From a virus, in IMG/VR virus record IMGVR_UViG_3300021068_000001, positions 106,819-170,818 of that record: a stretch of DNA of 64,000 bases; one strand, given 5' to 3'. Below are positions 52,580-60,534 of the stretch, in pieces (the first letter of the stretch is position 1; every line of letters starts with the position of its first letter). The position numbers and the translations under genes are program-made. Below the pieces are notes generated by a model. It saw only the letters and a program-made list of their open reading frames with translations, ran no database searches and was not told where the DNA came from.

Positions 52580-53280
52580 TGACACAATTAGACCTATTAG
52601 ATGAAAGGCGACACGTAAAGGTATATGATGGTGAATCTATACCTGATAAGGAGTTGATTGAAAAGATCCTTTGGAGAGCATGGAAAGTTACGCCTTCAAA
52701 AAATAATTTTATGCCATATCACGTTAACGTTTTAGGACCTGAAAGGGCTTCTGAAAAAGAATCAATATGGATGAAATCAGTTAAGAATAAGAAATCAATT
52801 AATGAAACAAACATACCCAAGTATCACGCCGATTATAGTGAAAAACATAAAGTTTGGAAAGAAGATGGTTATAACGCATATTTCTATCATTTAAAATCTG
52901 CTCCATATCTTTTAGTTTTTACTCAAAGAGTATGTACACCAAATGATTATTATAGAAAAAGTATAGAGGGTGGAGACTTCTATGAACAAATGCACGAAGA
53001 CCATATGGAATCTATGTTGAGAACTACTGCTGTTGAAGTTGGTATGTTCTGCGCTAATTTAGCTGTATTTGCTTTAGAAGAAGGATTACATACTTCAACT
53101 ATTGCTTGTTTCCCACACGGAGATCCAGATAAATGGAAAGATTTACCGTGGGTGGAACATCCTGTAGTCTTATTAGCAAGTATTGGAAAGAGCGCTCAAC
53201 TTCGTAGGGAGCATATGAATACAGCAGAAAGAAAAGATGATATCAAACCTTCTGCTGAAACTGTTATAAAATGGATATAA
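52579..53280 (+). CDS. Nitroreductase-family flavoprotein
   Basis: 233 residues. ERRHVKVYDGESIPDKELIEKIL gives the first phosphate-binding Arg pair (R10, R11). RAWKVTPSKNNFMPYHV is the FMN SxxNxQPW-like segment, and GMFCANLAVFALEEGLHTSTI is the conserved helix at the dimer interface. Binds FMN and uses NAD(P)H; could reduce, desaturate or recycle a redox intermediate for the radical SAM partners. Starts on the upstream stop (TAATG). Confidence 0.82.
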   Translation: MTQLDLLDERRHVKVYDGESIPDKELIEKILWRAWKVTPSKNNFMPYHVNVLGPERASEKESIWMKSVKNKKSINETNIPKYHADYSEKHKVWKEDGYNAYFYHLKSAPYLLVFTQRVCTPNDYYRKSIEGGDFYEQMHEDHMESMLRTTAVEVGMFCANLAVFALEEGLHTSTIACFPHGDPDKWKDLPWVEHPVVLLASIGKSAQLRREHMNTAERKDDIKPSAETVIKWI

Positions 53281-53281
53281 A

Positions 53282-53863
53282 ATGGGTCTGGAGAACAAGA
53301 CAATAGTATTATTAATTGATTTTGAAGGCCATCCTGCAATGGGTGACGAACATACTAACCATCTTCGTTATTCTTGCTTAAATGGACTATTGTCAATTCC
53401 AGATTCAGATTTATATATTATATCTAATCACTTGCAAGGAATTTCAAGTGATGACAAAAGCACACATTTAAAAATGTGTGAAATAGAAAAAATGGTGGCT
53501 GCAGAAGGCAGACACACTTGGAGAAATATTGATCCTGATAAAGAAATATCTGTTAAAGATATTGAAGCTATATTAGAGAAAGACGGCTATCGTATTAAAA
53601 ATGTTATTTTAGGTGGCTGCAATACAGCAGGTTGTGTTTTAAGAACAAGAGGATATTCTGCACAAAAATGGGCTGAAGCTGGACACAATGTACAGATATA
53701 TCTTCCTATGTGTGCTGATTATCAATTGGCAGGTCTTAATCAAGCTGAAAGAAATTTAAAAGCATTTACTATAATGTACACGATTATTAAACATCATAAT
53801 CTATTTGATAGAATAGATATTGTAAGGAGACTAGACCAATTAAAATTTAAACACGACTGGTAA
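53282..53863 (+). CDS. Isochorismatase-like cysteine hydrolase
   Basis: 193 residues. VLLIDFEGHP supplies the first catalytic Asp (D13), and NVILGGCNTAGCVLRTRGYSA corresponds to the family box with nucleophile Cys118 (motif quoted here: VILGGCNTAGCVLRT). The third catalytic residue (Lys) is not certain. Members hydrolyse amides, nicotinamide or isochorismate. One base after the nitroreductase stop region and 7 bases before the second radical SAM gene, so it belongs to the same operon. Confidence 0.72.
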   Translation: MGLENKTIVLLIDFEGHPAMGDEHTNHLRYSCLNGLLSIPDSDLYIISNHLQGISSDDKSTHLKMCEIEKMVAAEGRHTWRNIDPDKEISVKDIEAILEKDGYRIKNVILGGCNTAGCVLRTRGYSAQKWAEAGHNVQIYLPMCADYQLAGLNQAERNLKAFTIMYTIIKHHNLFDRIDIVRRLDQLKFKHDW

Positions 53864-53869
53864 AATATT

Positions 53870-55372
53870 ATGAAAGATATGAATCCAACCGAACTGGATA
53901 CCAACGAATGGATTGATCCAACTATTAAAAGACTTGGTAAGGAAAAGGCACGATTAACCAGAGGTGGTCCTGGCGATAAGTCAACACCAGGTAACGTTGA
54001 TACATCGGAATGGTGGCAAGACGTTTCTAAAAGAACAAAAGAAACTAGAGCATTCACACCTATAAAAGGCATACCAGTAAAAGATAAAACACTTATACAA
54101 AAAGCAAAAGATAAAGACATTTTTTTTTGTACAATCCCTTTCACACAAGCTTATTCTGAAATGAATGGTAGGTGGCAAGCCTGCTGTTTCGCTCACGCTC
54201 CTATGAATGGTCCTACAGTTGAAGATACAACTATCAAGGAATGGATGGAAGATAGTTCGTATATGAACTCCATTAGAAAAGAAATGACAACGCCTGGTTC
54301 TGATTTGAGGAATGTTAAAAAGTGGTGTCAAAGATGTGTATCAGACGAAGAAAGATATGGAAGATCCAGAAGAACAAACTGTTTAAAAATCCATACTAAT
54401 AATTCTGAATTTTGGGATGACATTCAAAAGAGTGTTGATTTATATGAAGCAACTGGCAAGTGGACATTTTTTGAAAGAATTATAGAAGTACAGTTAAAGA
54501 TATTTGGTTCGGAATGTAATTTAGATTGCCATATGTGTATTCACACTAACTCAACAGTAAGACAAGCTGTCGCAAAGAAGGGTGTTTGGAGTAAAGCAAT
54601 TTGGGAAAAGGATACGTCTTGGCCAGACCATATAATTAATTTTAAAACACACGGAAAAGATCGTACAAAAGGTACAATTGAACAGGTGCTTGAGTTAGCA
54701 CCATACATAAGAAGTATTAAAATTATTGGTGGTGAGCCTTTAATTATGAAAAAACATTATGAGATGATGGAAAAAATTGTAAAATCTGGACACGCTGATA
54801 AAATTTTTGTTAAGTATCAAACAAATATGACCAAAACAAAAACAGGTAGACATAGTATATTTGATTATGTACCTTACTTTAAAGAAGTGGCTATGGTGGG
54901 TTCTGTAGATGGTGTAGGTAAAACTATAGAGTATATAAGAAGAAGAACAAATTGGAAAGAGCTTGTAGAAAATATAGAAGAATGTAAAAAATATCCTAAT
55001 GTAGTTGTTGACTTTAATGGGTTGGTATCGTTTTTAAGTGTAATGAGATTTTACGAAGTAATTGATTATGTAAAACAGAACCCAAATATATTTCAAATCA
55101 ATTGGGCTATGTTAGAAACTCCAATACATTTAAGACCTAATAATTTACCTGAACCAATAAAACAAAAGTTAATTCCAAAGTACGAAGACTATCCTGACAT
55201 TGTGGCTGCTCTGGAAAGACCTATGGATCCAGGAGTTAATATACAAGATATATTTCAATATCTATTAAAACAAGATAAACACTATGAAGGAACAAAATGG
55301 GAAATGCACCTGTTTGATGTTTTCCCTGAACTTAAAGAATACTACGATCCAAATTATAAAGAGATAACGTAA
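53870..55372 (+). CDS. Twitch/SPASM-type radical SAM protein B
   Basis: 500 residues, paralogue of the gene at 51185. N-terminal auxiliary domain with C87, C105, C106, C153 and C156; radical SAM cluster C216-x3-C220-x2-C223 (CNLDCHMC); IIGGEPLIM; SVDGVGKTIEYIRRRTNW. It has an extra 12 residues in front of TRGGPGDK and an extra Cys (C106). Same C-terminal layout ending in HYEGTKWEMHLFDVFPEL. Two different paralogues around a redox enzyme and a hydrolase suggest two successive modifications or a heterodimer. Confidence 0.88.
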   Translation: MKDMNPTELDTNEWIDPTIKRLGKEKARLTRGGPGDKSTPGNVDTSEWWQDVSKRTKETRAFTPIKGIPVKDKTLIQKAKDKDIFFCTIPFTQAYSEMNGRWQACCFAHAPMNGPTVEDTTIKEWMEDSSYMNSIRKEMTTPGSDLRNVKKWCQRCVSDEERYGRSRRTNCLKIHTNNSEFWDDIQKSVDLYEATGKWTFFERIIEVQLKIFGSECNLDCHMCIHTNSTVRQAVAKKGVWSKAIWEKDTSWPDHIINFKTHGKDRTKGTIEQVLELAPYIRSIKIIGGEPLIMKKHYEMMEKIVKSGHADKIFVKYQTNMTKTKTGRHSIFDYVPYFKEVAMVGSVDGVGKTIEYIRRRTNWKELVENIEECKKYPNVVVDFNGLVSFLSVMRFYEVIDYVKQNPNIFQINWAMLETPIHLRPNNLPEPIKQKLIPKYEDYPDIVAALERPMDPGVNIQDIFQYLLKQDKHYEGTKWEMHLFDVFPELKEYYDPNYKEIT

Positions 55373-55378
55373 CACTAT

Positions 55379-55398
55379 ATACTTTTATTGAAAAGTAT
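55379..55398. repeat. 8-bp inverted repeat before uvsY
   Basis: ATACTTTT, loop ATTG, AAAAGTAT. AU-only-type stem with no U tract, in the 60-base gap between the radical SAM cassette and the recombination genes. Possible RNA processing or weak boundary element. Confidence 0.5.
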
Positions 55399-55432
55399 GA
55401 TATACTATAGTTAAATATACAATGGAGATATT

Positions 55433-55861
55433 ATGACATTTGACGAACTACAAGAGTTGGCTGAAAAAGATTTAAAACTAAATGATACTGAACTAGATAT
55501 AGAATCATTAAAGACCCCACAATTACATAACAAATATTCAAAGTTTCACAATCAATATATTAATCTGTTAAAGAAAGCAGAGCAAGATAGAGATGTAATG
55601 GTTAGAGATAAATGGGAATATTACACAGGTAAAGCAGACGCTAGCGTCTATCAAGCAAAACCTTTTAATCTTAAAATTTTAAAACCAGATGTTGACAAAT
55701 ATCTCAAAGCAGATCCCGACTTAATCAAGTTGGAACAAAAGGTAGTTTATATAGAGAGTGTTGTAAACTATTTGGACAAGACAATTAGACTAATTGCAAA
55801 TCGTTCCTTTCAAATAAAGAACGCAATTGAGTGGCGTAAATTCACTTCTGGCGTTATCTAA
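55433..55861 (+). CDS. uvsY: UvsY-like recombination mediator
   Basis: 142 residues (T4: 137). TFDELQELAEKDLKLNDTELD, KYSKFHNQYINLLKKAEQD, YYTGKADASVYQAKPFN and the C-terminal RSFQIKNAIEWRKFTSGV are characteristic. Loads UvsX on gp32-covered single-stranded DNA during recombination-dependent replication. TGGAG precedes the ATG. First gene of the recombination group. Confidence 0.92.
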   Translation: MTFDELQELAEKDLKLNDTELDIESLKTPQLHNKYSKFHNQYINLLKKAEQDRDVMVRDKWEYYTGKADASVYQAKPFNLKILKPDVDKYLKADPDLIKLEQKVVYIESVVNYLDKTIRLIANRSFQIKNAIEWRKFTSGVI

Positions 55862-55864
55862 AAA

Positions 55865-57328
55865 ATGCAAAACATTATAGTTGACAAGGTCAATGACGTT
55901 TACATTCGGATTGACGCTGACGCAAGTATCCGTAGAGAACTTTCCGAGTATTTTTCATTTGAAGTACCTGGCTATAAGTTTACACCCCAATTTCGTAATA
56001 GAGTTTGGGACGGAAAAATCAGATTATATTCGTATGCTACAGGTCAATTATATGTTGGATTGTACCCCTATCTAAAAGACTGGTGTAAGAAGAAAGATAT
56101 ACATATTGTTGAATCTAGTGAAATATTGACATATAATAACGCCATAGCCGCCGATATAGGCGGTTTAATAGACTCTTATGAACTATCTATCACGCCGAGG
56201 GACTATCAAATTGACGCTTTTAAATATGCCTTGGAATATAATAGAGGACTAATATTATCTCCTACTGCCTCTGGCAAGTCATTAATCATCTATATGTTAG
56301 TAAGACATTATTTAAATGTCATAGACAATAATATACTCATTATTGTTCCTACAACTTCACTTGTAGAGCAGTTATATAAAGATTTTAAATCTTATGGATT
56401 TAATGTGGAGAAAAATGTCAGTAGAAATTATCACGGATATGATATTGAAGAAGATAAACGAATTGTAATCTCCACGTGGCAATCATTGTATAAAATGCCT
56501 AAAGAGTTTTTTGAAGACTATGGTGCTGTTATAGGTGATGAGGCACACTTATTCAAAGCTGTATCACTTACAAAGATAATGACAAAACTTGTAGATTGTA
56601 AATATCGTATTGGTCTCACAGGTACTTTAGATGATAGTAAAACACATAGATTAGTATTACAAGGTTTGTTTGGAATGGTTAACAAAGTTATATCAACAAC
56701 TGAATTGATTGATAGAAAACAACTTGCTGATTTAAAGATTATGTGTCTGAACTTAAAGTATCCAGAAGTGGAGGCAAAGAAAGTATATGGAGTAAAGTAC
56801 TTTGAAGAATTGGAATACCTTACTCAAAATATTGCTCGTAATAAATACATACGAAATCTAGCCTTGGCACTTAATGGAAATACTTTATGTTTGTTCCAAT
56901 TGGTTGAAAAACACGGTGAAATTTTATTTAAATTAATCAAAGAAAAAGTAGACCCTAAACGAAAGGTGTTTTTTGTTTATGGTGGAACAGAAACTAATGA
57001 TAGAGAAAAGATTAGAGCAATTACAGAAAAATCTGATAACGCAATTATCATCGCTTCTTTCGGGACGTTTAGTACTGGTATCAATATTCGCAATTTACAC
57101 AACATTGTTTTTAGTAGCCCTAGTAAAAGCCCTATAAGAATATTACAAAGTATAGGTAGAGGTTTAAGAGTAAAAGATAATAAATCAAATGCTACTTTAT
57201 ATGATATATCAGATGATTTAACCTATAAAGGTAAGAAGAACTTTACCTTAACACACTTCCAAGAACGAGTTGAATTATATAATAGAGAAGGATTTAACTA
57301 TGAAATACATAGCGTGGATTTAAAATGA
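55865..57328 (+). CDS. uvsW: UvsW-like RNA-DNA/recombination helicase
   Basis: 487 residues (T4: 587; marine versions are shorter). Walker A LSPTASGKS (131-139), DEAH box GDEAHLF (224-230), GLTGTLDD motif III and QSIGRGLRVK motif VI define a superfamily 2 helicase. The N-terminal 100 residues form the substrate-binding domain (PRDYQIDAF is the Q-motif-like start of the motor). Unwinds R-loops and branched DNA at the early-to-late replication switch. Ends in ATGA overlap with the next gene. Confidence 0.93.
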   Translation: MQNIIVDKVNDVYIRIDADASIRRELSEYFSFEVPGYKFTPQFRNRVWDGKIRLYSYATGQLYVGLYPYLKDWCKKKDIHIVESSEILTYNNAIAADIGGLIDSYELSITPRDYQIDAFKYALEYNRGLILSPTASGKSLIIYMLVRHYLNVIDNNILIIVPTTSLVEQLYKDFKSYGFNVEKNVSRNYHGYDIEEDKRIVISTWQSLYKMPKEFFEDYGAVIGDEAHLFKAVSLTKIMTKLVDCKYRIGLTGTLDDSKTHRLVLQGLFGMVNKVISTTELIDRKQLADLKIMCLNLKYPEVEAKKVYGVKYFEELEYLTQNIARNKYIRNLALALNGNTLCLFQLVEKHGEILFKLIKEKVDPKRKVFFVYGGTETNDREKIRAITEKSDNAIIIASFGTFSTGINIRNLHNIVFSSPSKSPIRILQSIGRGLRVKDNKSNATLYDISDDLTYKGKKNFTLTHFQERVELYNREGFNYEIHSVDLK

Positions 57329-57789
57329 TATCAGATGGAGATTTTAAGTTTCTATTAGATAAGAGTCAAGGCTCTACAAAAATACTAGAGATAGGTACAG
57401 GTACAGGTAAAAGTACAGCTGCTTTACGACTCAACGCTGAGGTGTATACCATTGACAAAAATGATATGTTTGATTATAATGTAGATTGTTATAGATTTAT
57501 TACTGAAAGCAAAGTTTATTGGCAATCTTATACGCACTATGACTTTGACTTTGTTTTTATAGATGGCTCTATAACTAAACTAGACTGTGAACAAATATTA
57601 AAAAGAACAAAGGACTCTTTTAAAATAGTATTCCACGATTATCTACCTAATGAAGATAAAGACCCAGGCAAAAATAAAGGTTATTATAATATGAAAGTAT
57701 TTAAAGAAACAGCGTTGTTAAGTTATGCTATGGTTGAAGAATTAGGTGGTACTCATTGTGCCATAATAGCGCTTAAAAAAGATAAATAG
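57325..57789 (+). CDS. SAM-dependent methyltransferase, small
   Basis: 154 residues. ILEIGTGTGKSTAAL is motif I (EIGTGTG), VYTIDKNDMF ends with the acidic ribose ligand, and FVFIDGSITKLDCEQIL then FHDYLP is motif IV of O-methyltransferase-like members (FIDG, HDY). ATG overlaps the UvsW stop (ATGA). Target unknown: nucleic acid, protein or small molecule. Its placement inside the recombination group is not seen in T4. Confidence 0.78.
   Translation: MISDGDFKFLLDKSQGSTKILEIGTGTGKSTAALRLNAEVYTIDKNDMFDYNVDCYRFITESKVYWQSYTHYDFDFVFIDGSITKLDCEQILKRTKDSFKIVFHDYLPNEDKDPGKNKGYYNMKVFKETALLSYAMVEELGGTHCAIIALKKDK
57781..57788 (+). promoter_or_regulatory. Possible late promoter GATAAATA five bases before an ATG
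   Basis: Fits NATAAATA and repeats the TATAAATA-N5-ATG geometry, but it is made up of the last codons of the previous gene (GAT AAA TAG), so it may be chance. Confidence 0.35.
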
Positions 57790-57793
57790 TTAT

Positions 57794-58258
57794 ATGATTA
57801 ATCGCATTGATGATAAAACTGTTAAGATAATAAGGTTAGTTTCTGGTGAAGAAATCTGCTGTAAGTTCCCCTTACACAAATCGCAACTACCTGAAAACTC
57901 AAAACTATTAAGATTACAGGATCCTATGTTAATTAAATATGTTCCTCGTATAACTGAACAAGGTATATCTGACTATATTGCTTTAGTTAAATGGGTTGGT
58001 TTTACAGATGAAAAAATCGTTACTATACCTGTTGACAAAATTATAACAATATGCAATGCTACACCTCAATTTACAAAAAGGTATAGTGACCTTTCAAACT
58101 CACTAAAACACGCAAAACAACCATTACCAGGATTTATACAAAGAGATATGACGGAAGAGGAGTTAGAACACGCCGCTTCCTTGGAAAGAGAATTGAACAA
58201 TGAGAACTTAAAAGACGTTGCTGAATATTGGAATATGCCTAGTAAAAAGATCCACTAG
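57794..58258 (+). CDS. Conserved-looking small protein, Sm-like N-terminal region
   Basis: 154 residues. VKIIRLVSGEEICCKFPL and LIKYVPRITEQG...IALVKWVGFTDEKIVTIPVDKI have the strand pattern of an Lsm-like barrel, which I recall from marine T4-like phages between uvsW and gp55. The C-terminal part is a charged helix (MTEEELEHAASLERELNNE). GATAAATA (57781-57788) lies five bases before the ATG, overlapping the previous stop. Function unknown; RNA binding is one possibility. Confidence 0.6.
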   Translation: MINRIDDKTVKIIRLVSGEEICCKFPLHKSQLPENSKLLRLQDPMLIKYVPRITEQGISDYIALVKWVGFTDEKIVTIPVDKIITICNATPQFTKRYSDLSNSLKHAKQPLPGFIQRDMTEEELEHAASLERELNNENLKDVAEYWNMPSKKIH

Positions 58259-58351
58259 TAGTTTTAAATCTAATCTAGTCACTAGCTAGGTATTCTCGGT
58301 AACAACCTACATAGGTAGTATAACAACGAATTGGGAATATGTCAAGCGGCC

Positions 58352-58597
58352 ATGAAAATTAGATTTTATCACAGACTAGACGGCACAAGATGGTTGGGAT
58401 TCATACTAGCCATAATAGGTACATACATACTTTCAGACGCAAATCCTTCAACTCAATGGTTGGGGTGGGCGATTACAACTCTATCCTGTAGTATATGGAT
58501 ATATATGGGTATAAAAGATAAAGATATACCTAGAGCATTAATGGAAGTAATGTATTTTTTACTTGCAATAAGAGCTATATTTAATTGGTTATTTTGA
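58352..58597 (+). CDS. Small integral membrane protein
   Basis: 81 residues from ATG 58352; an in-frame TTG at 58331 is a less likely start. Three hydrophobic segments: WLGFILAIIGTYILS, QWLGWAITTLSCSIWIYMGI and LMEVMYFLLAIRAIFNWLF. Lies between the Sm-like gene and gp55 in a looser region. Could be a holin-like or superinfection protein, but no charged C-terminus typical of holins is present. No ribosome site is obvious. Function unknown. Confidence 0.55.
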   Translation: MKIRFYHRLDGTRWLGFILAIIGTYILSDANPSTQWLGWAITTLSCSIWIYMGIKDKDIPRALMEVMYFLLAIRAIFNWLF

Positions 58598-58607
58598 CCG
58601 TAAACCA

Positions 58608-58636
58608 TTGACAAATGCGACCATTTATAGTATTAT
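58608..58636 (+). promoter_or_regulatory. Sigma70-type promoter for gp55
   Basis: TTGACA (58608-58613), 17 bases, TATTAT (58631-58636). Expected start is about 58643, the A of the gp55 ATG, giving a leaderless message. A host-type promoter fits the need to make the late sigma factor before late transcription. Confidence 0.7.
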
Positions 58637-58642
58637 ATAATA

Positions 58643-59203
58643 ATGAATACAAAATTAAAAATAAAGAAAAAACCTGAACACTATGTAGATAATAAAAAGT
58701 TTCTACTAGCGATGATAGAGTATAAGGATAAGTGTAGTAAAGCTGACAAGAGAAAAAGAAGCTCACCACCAGTTACTAATTATATTGGTGAATGTTTTTT
58801 GAAGATTGCGAATCACTTATCTTATAGACCTAATTTTATTAATTATACTTTTAGAGATGATATGATTTCTGATGGTATAGAAAACTGTTTACAATATCTT
58901 AAAAACTTTAATCCCGAAAAGTCAAATAATCCATTTGCCTATTTTACACAAATCATTTACTATGCTTTTATTAGGAGAATACAGAAGGAAAAGAAACAAT
59001 CTAATATTAAATATAAAATGATAGAACAAGCAGGTATAGATGAGTTTGCTGTATTGCCTGGCGATACAAACAATGATTACAAGAATCAATTTTTAGATTT
59101 TTTAAGAAAGAACAGGCCTTCAACTGAAGAACCTGCAAAACATTCAGAAATAAAAGTTAAGAAAAGAAAAAAAAGAACCTACAAAAGTGTTTTGGATGTT
59201 TGA
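58643..59203 (+). CDS. gp55: Late-transcription sigma factor, T4 gp55-like
   Basis: 186 residues (T4: 185). FLKIANHLSYRPNFINYTFRDDMISDGIENCLQYLKNFNPEKSNNPFAYFTQII (quoted in part: DDMISDGIENCLQYL; NPFAYFTQIIYYAFIRRI) is the sigma region 2-like core that contacts RNA polymerase and the late -10 octamer. Basic C-terminus KVKKRKKRTYK. It directs host polymerase to TATAAATA promoters, many of which are in this window. Confidence 0.93.
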   Translation: MNTKLKIKKKPEHYVDNKKFLLAMIEYKDKCSKADKRKRSSPPVTNYIGECFLKIANHLSYRPNFINYTFRDDMISDGIENCLQYLKNFNPEKSNNPFAYFTQIIYYAFIRRIQKEKKQSNIKYKMIEQAGIDEFAVLPGDTNNDYKNQFLDFLRKNRPSTEEPAKHSEIKVKKRKKRTYKSVLDV

Positions 59204-59273
59204 TTGGTTTGATATGACCGCTATTACTATAGCGGCTATAGCTATAATAATATTCTTATTAATGGTAACCTAA
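59196..59273 (+). CDS. Possible 25-residue membrane microprotein
   Basis: MFDWFDMTAITIAAIAIII then FLLMVT: a short polar start and one full membrane span. It overlaps the gp55 end by 8 bases and its TAA shares a base with the gp47 ATG. Both couplings and the hydrophobic run support translation, but the length is short and no ribosome site is clear. Confidence 0.45.
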   Translation: MFDWFDMTAITIAAIAIIIFLLMVT

Positions 59274-60340
59274 TGAAGATTGCAATATTAAACGATACTC
59301 ACTTTGGTGTTCGTAATGACAGCGAAGCGTTTAGAAATTATCAGCTTAGATTTTATAACGAAATCTTTTTCCCATATTTACAAGAACACAACATTAAAAC
59401 TTTGGTACACCTAGGTGATGTTGTTGACAGAAGAAAGTTTATTAACTTTCAAACTGCTTCTATTTTTAGAAGAAAATTTTGGGATAGACTTTATGAAGAA
59501 CAAATTGATACACACATTATAATAGGTAACCACGATACTTATTTTAAAAATACTAATAATGTTAACGCTGTAGAAAATTTATATTCAACCTTTGACAAAA
59601 AAAATGAACCGTGGGTTTATACTAAAGCAGAAGTAGTAAATTTTGATGGTACTGATATTTTATTTGTACCTTGGATTTGTGATGACAATAGAGAACACTC
59701 TATAGAAATGTTGCAACACGCTAAAGCAGAATTAATATTTGGACATTTAGAGATTAAAGGTATTGAAATGCAGAATGGAATTATCAATGAATATGGTAAT
59801 GATAAAGCAGATTTTAGTAGATTTGAAAGAGTTATATCAGGACACTTTCACAAACATACAGATGATGGCCAAATACATTATTGTGGTGCTCAATATGAAA
59901 TGACTTGGTCAGATTATAAAGACCCTAAAGCATTTACTATATTTGATACAGAAACAAGAGAGTTAACAAGAATAAGCAACCCTTATACAATTCATAAAAA
60001 AATAATATATGATGATAAAAAGAACAACTATGACCTTTTTGATATACAACCTTATCATAATCACTTCATTAAATTAATAGTATTAAATAAGACAAATGAC
60101 CAAGTATTTGACAAATTTGTGGAAAGATTGTATAATGATATAACGGTACACGACTTAAATATTATAGAGGATTATTCTGATATTAAAGCAAGTGTCCGAG
60201 AAGATATTTTAGAAATGGGCGAAGATACAGTTACATTTTTAAATAATTATGTTGACCAGTTGGAAACAGATGTGAATAAAACAAGATTAAAACAATATTT
60301 GAAATCCATTTACATAGAAGCAAGTGATACTAAAGCGTGA
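59273..60340 (+). CDS. gp47: Recombination nuclease subunit, T4 gp47 (SbcD/Mre11-like)
   Basis: 355 residues (T4: 339). Metallophosphoesterase motifs in order: LNDTHFG (7-13), HLGDVVDRRKF, IIGNHDTY, FGHLEI and SGHFHKH. Forms the nuclease with gp46 that resects DNA ends and degrades host DNA. The next gene begins at its last four bases. Confidence 0.95.
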   Translation: MKIAILNDTHFGVRNDSEAFRNYQLRFYNEIFFPYLQEHNIKTLVHLGDVVDRRKFINFQTASIFRRKFWDRLYEEQIDTHIIIGNHDTYFKNTNNVNAVENLYSTFDKKNEPWVYTKAEVVNFDGTDILFVPWICDDNREHSIEMLQHAKAELIFGHLEIKGIEMQNGIINEYGNDKADFSRFERVISGHFHKHTDDGQIHYCGAQYEMTWSDYKDPKAFTIFDTETRELTRISNPYTIHKKIIYDDKKNNYDLFDIQPYHNHFIKLIVLNKTNDQVFDKFVERLYNDITVHDLNIIEDYSDIKASVREDILEMGEDTVTFLNNYVDQLETDVNKTRLKQYLKSIYIEASDTKA

Positions 60341-60534
60341 TACCTGATAATAAAAACCAAGATAGAATTTATGTAGATACAACACATATTGCTTGTCAAG
60401 CAGATCATCCTAGAGTATTCTATACACCTAACAAAGATGGTTATGTTGTTTGTGAATATTGTAATGTAATGTTTGTATTAAAAGAAGACGCTGATACTAC
60501 AACGGAGAGGTTATTTGTATATGATATACTTTAA
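60337..60534 (+). CDS. Small CHCC-type zinc-finger protein
   Basis: 65 residues with a GTG start at 60337 overlapping the gp47 stop. C20-x3-H24 then C-x2-C in DHPRVFYTPNKDGYVVCEYC match the zf-CHCC pattern known from the NDUFS6 family of mitochondrial and alphaproteobacterial proteins. Its 3' end overlaps gp46 by 14 bases. It may be a structural or regulatory partner of the gp46-gp47 complex (inference from position). Confidence 0.78.
   Translation: MIPDNKNQDRIYVDTTHIACQADHPRVFYTPNKDGYVVCEYCNVMFVLKEDADTTTERLFVYDIL

Noticed and set aside
58259-58351. A tRNA or small RNA in the gap before the membrane protein gene.
   Set aside because: No cloverleaf arms or T-loop sequence could be found. Nothing supported is seen in this stretch.
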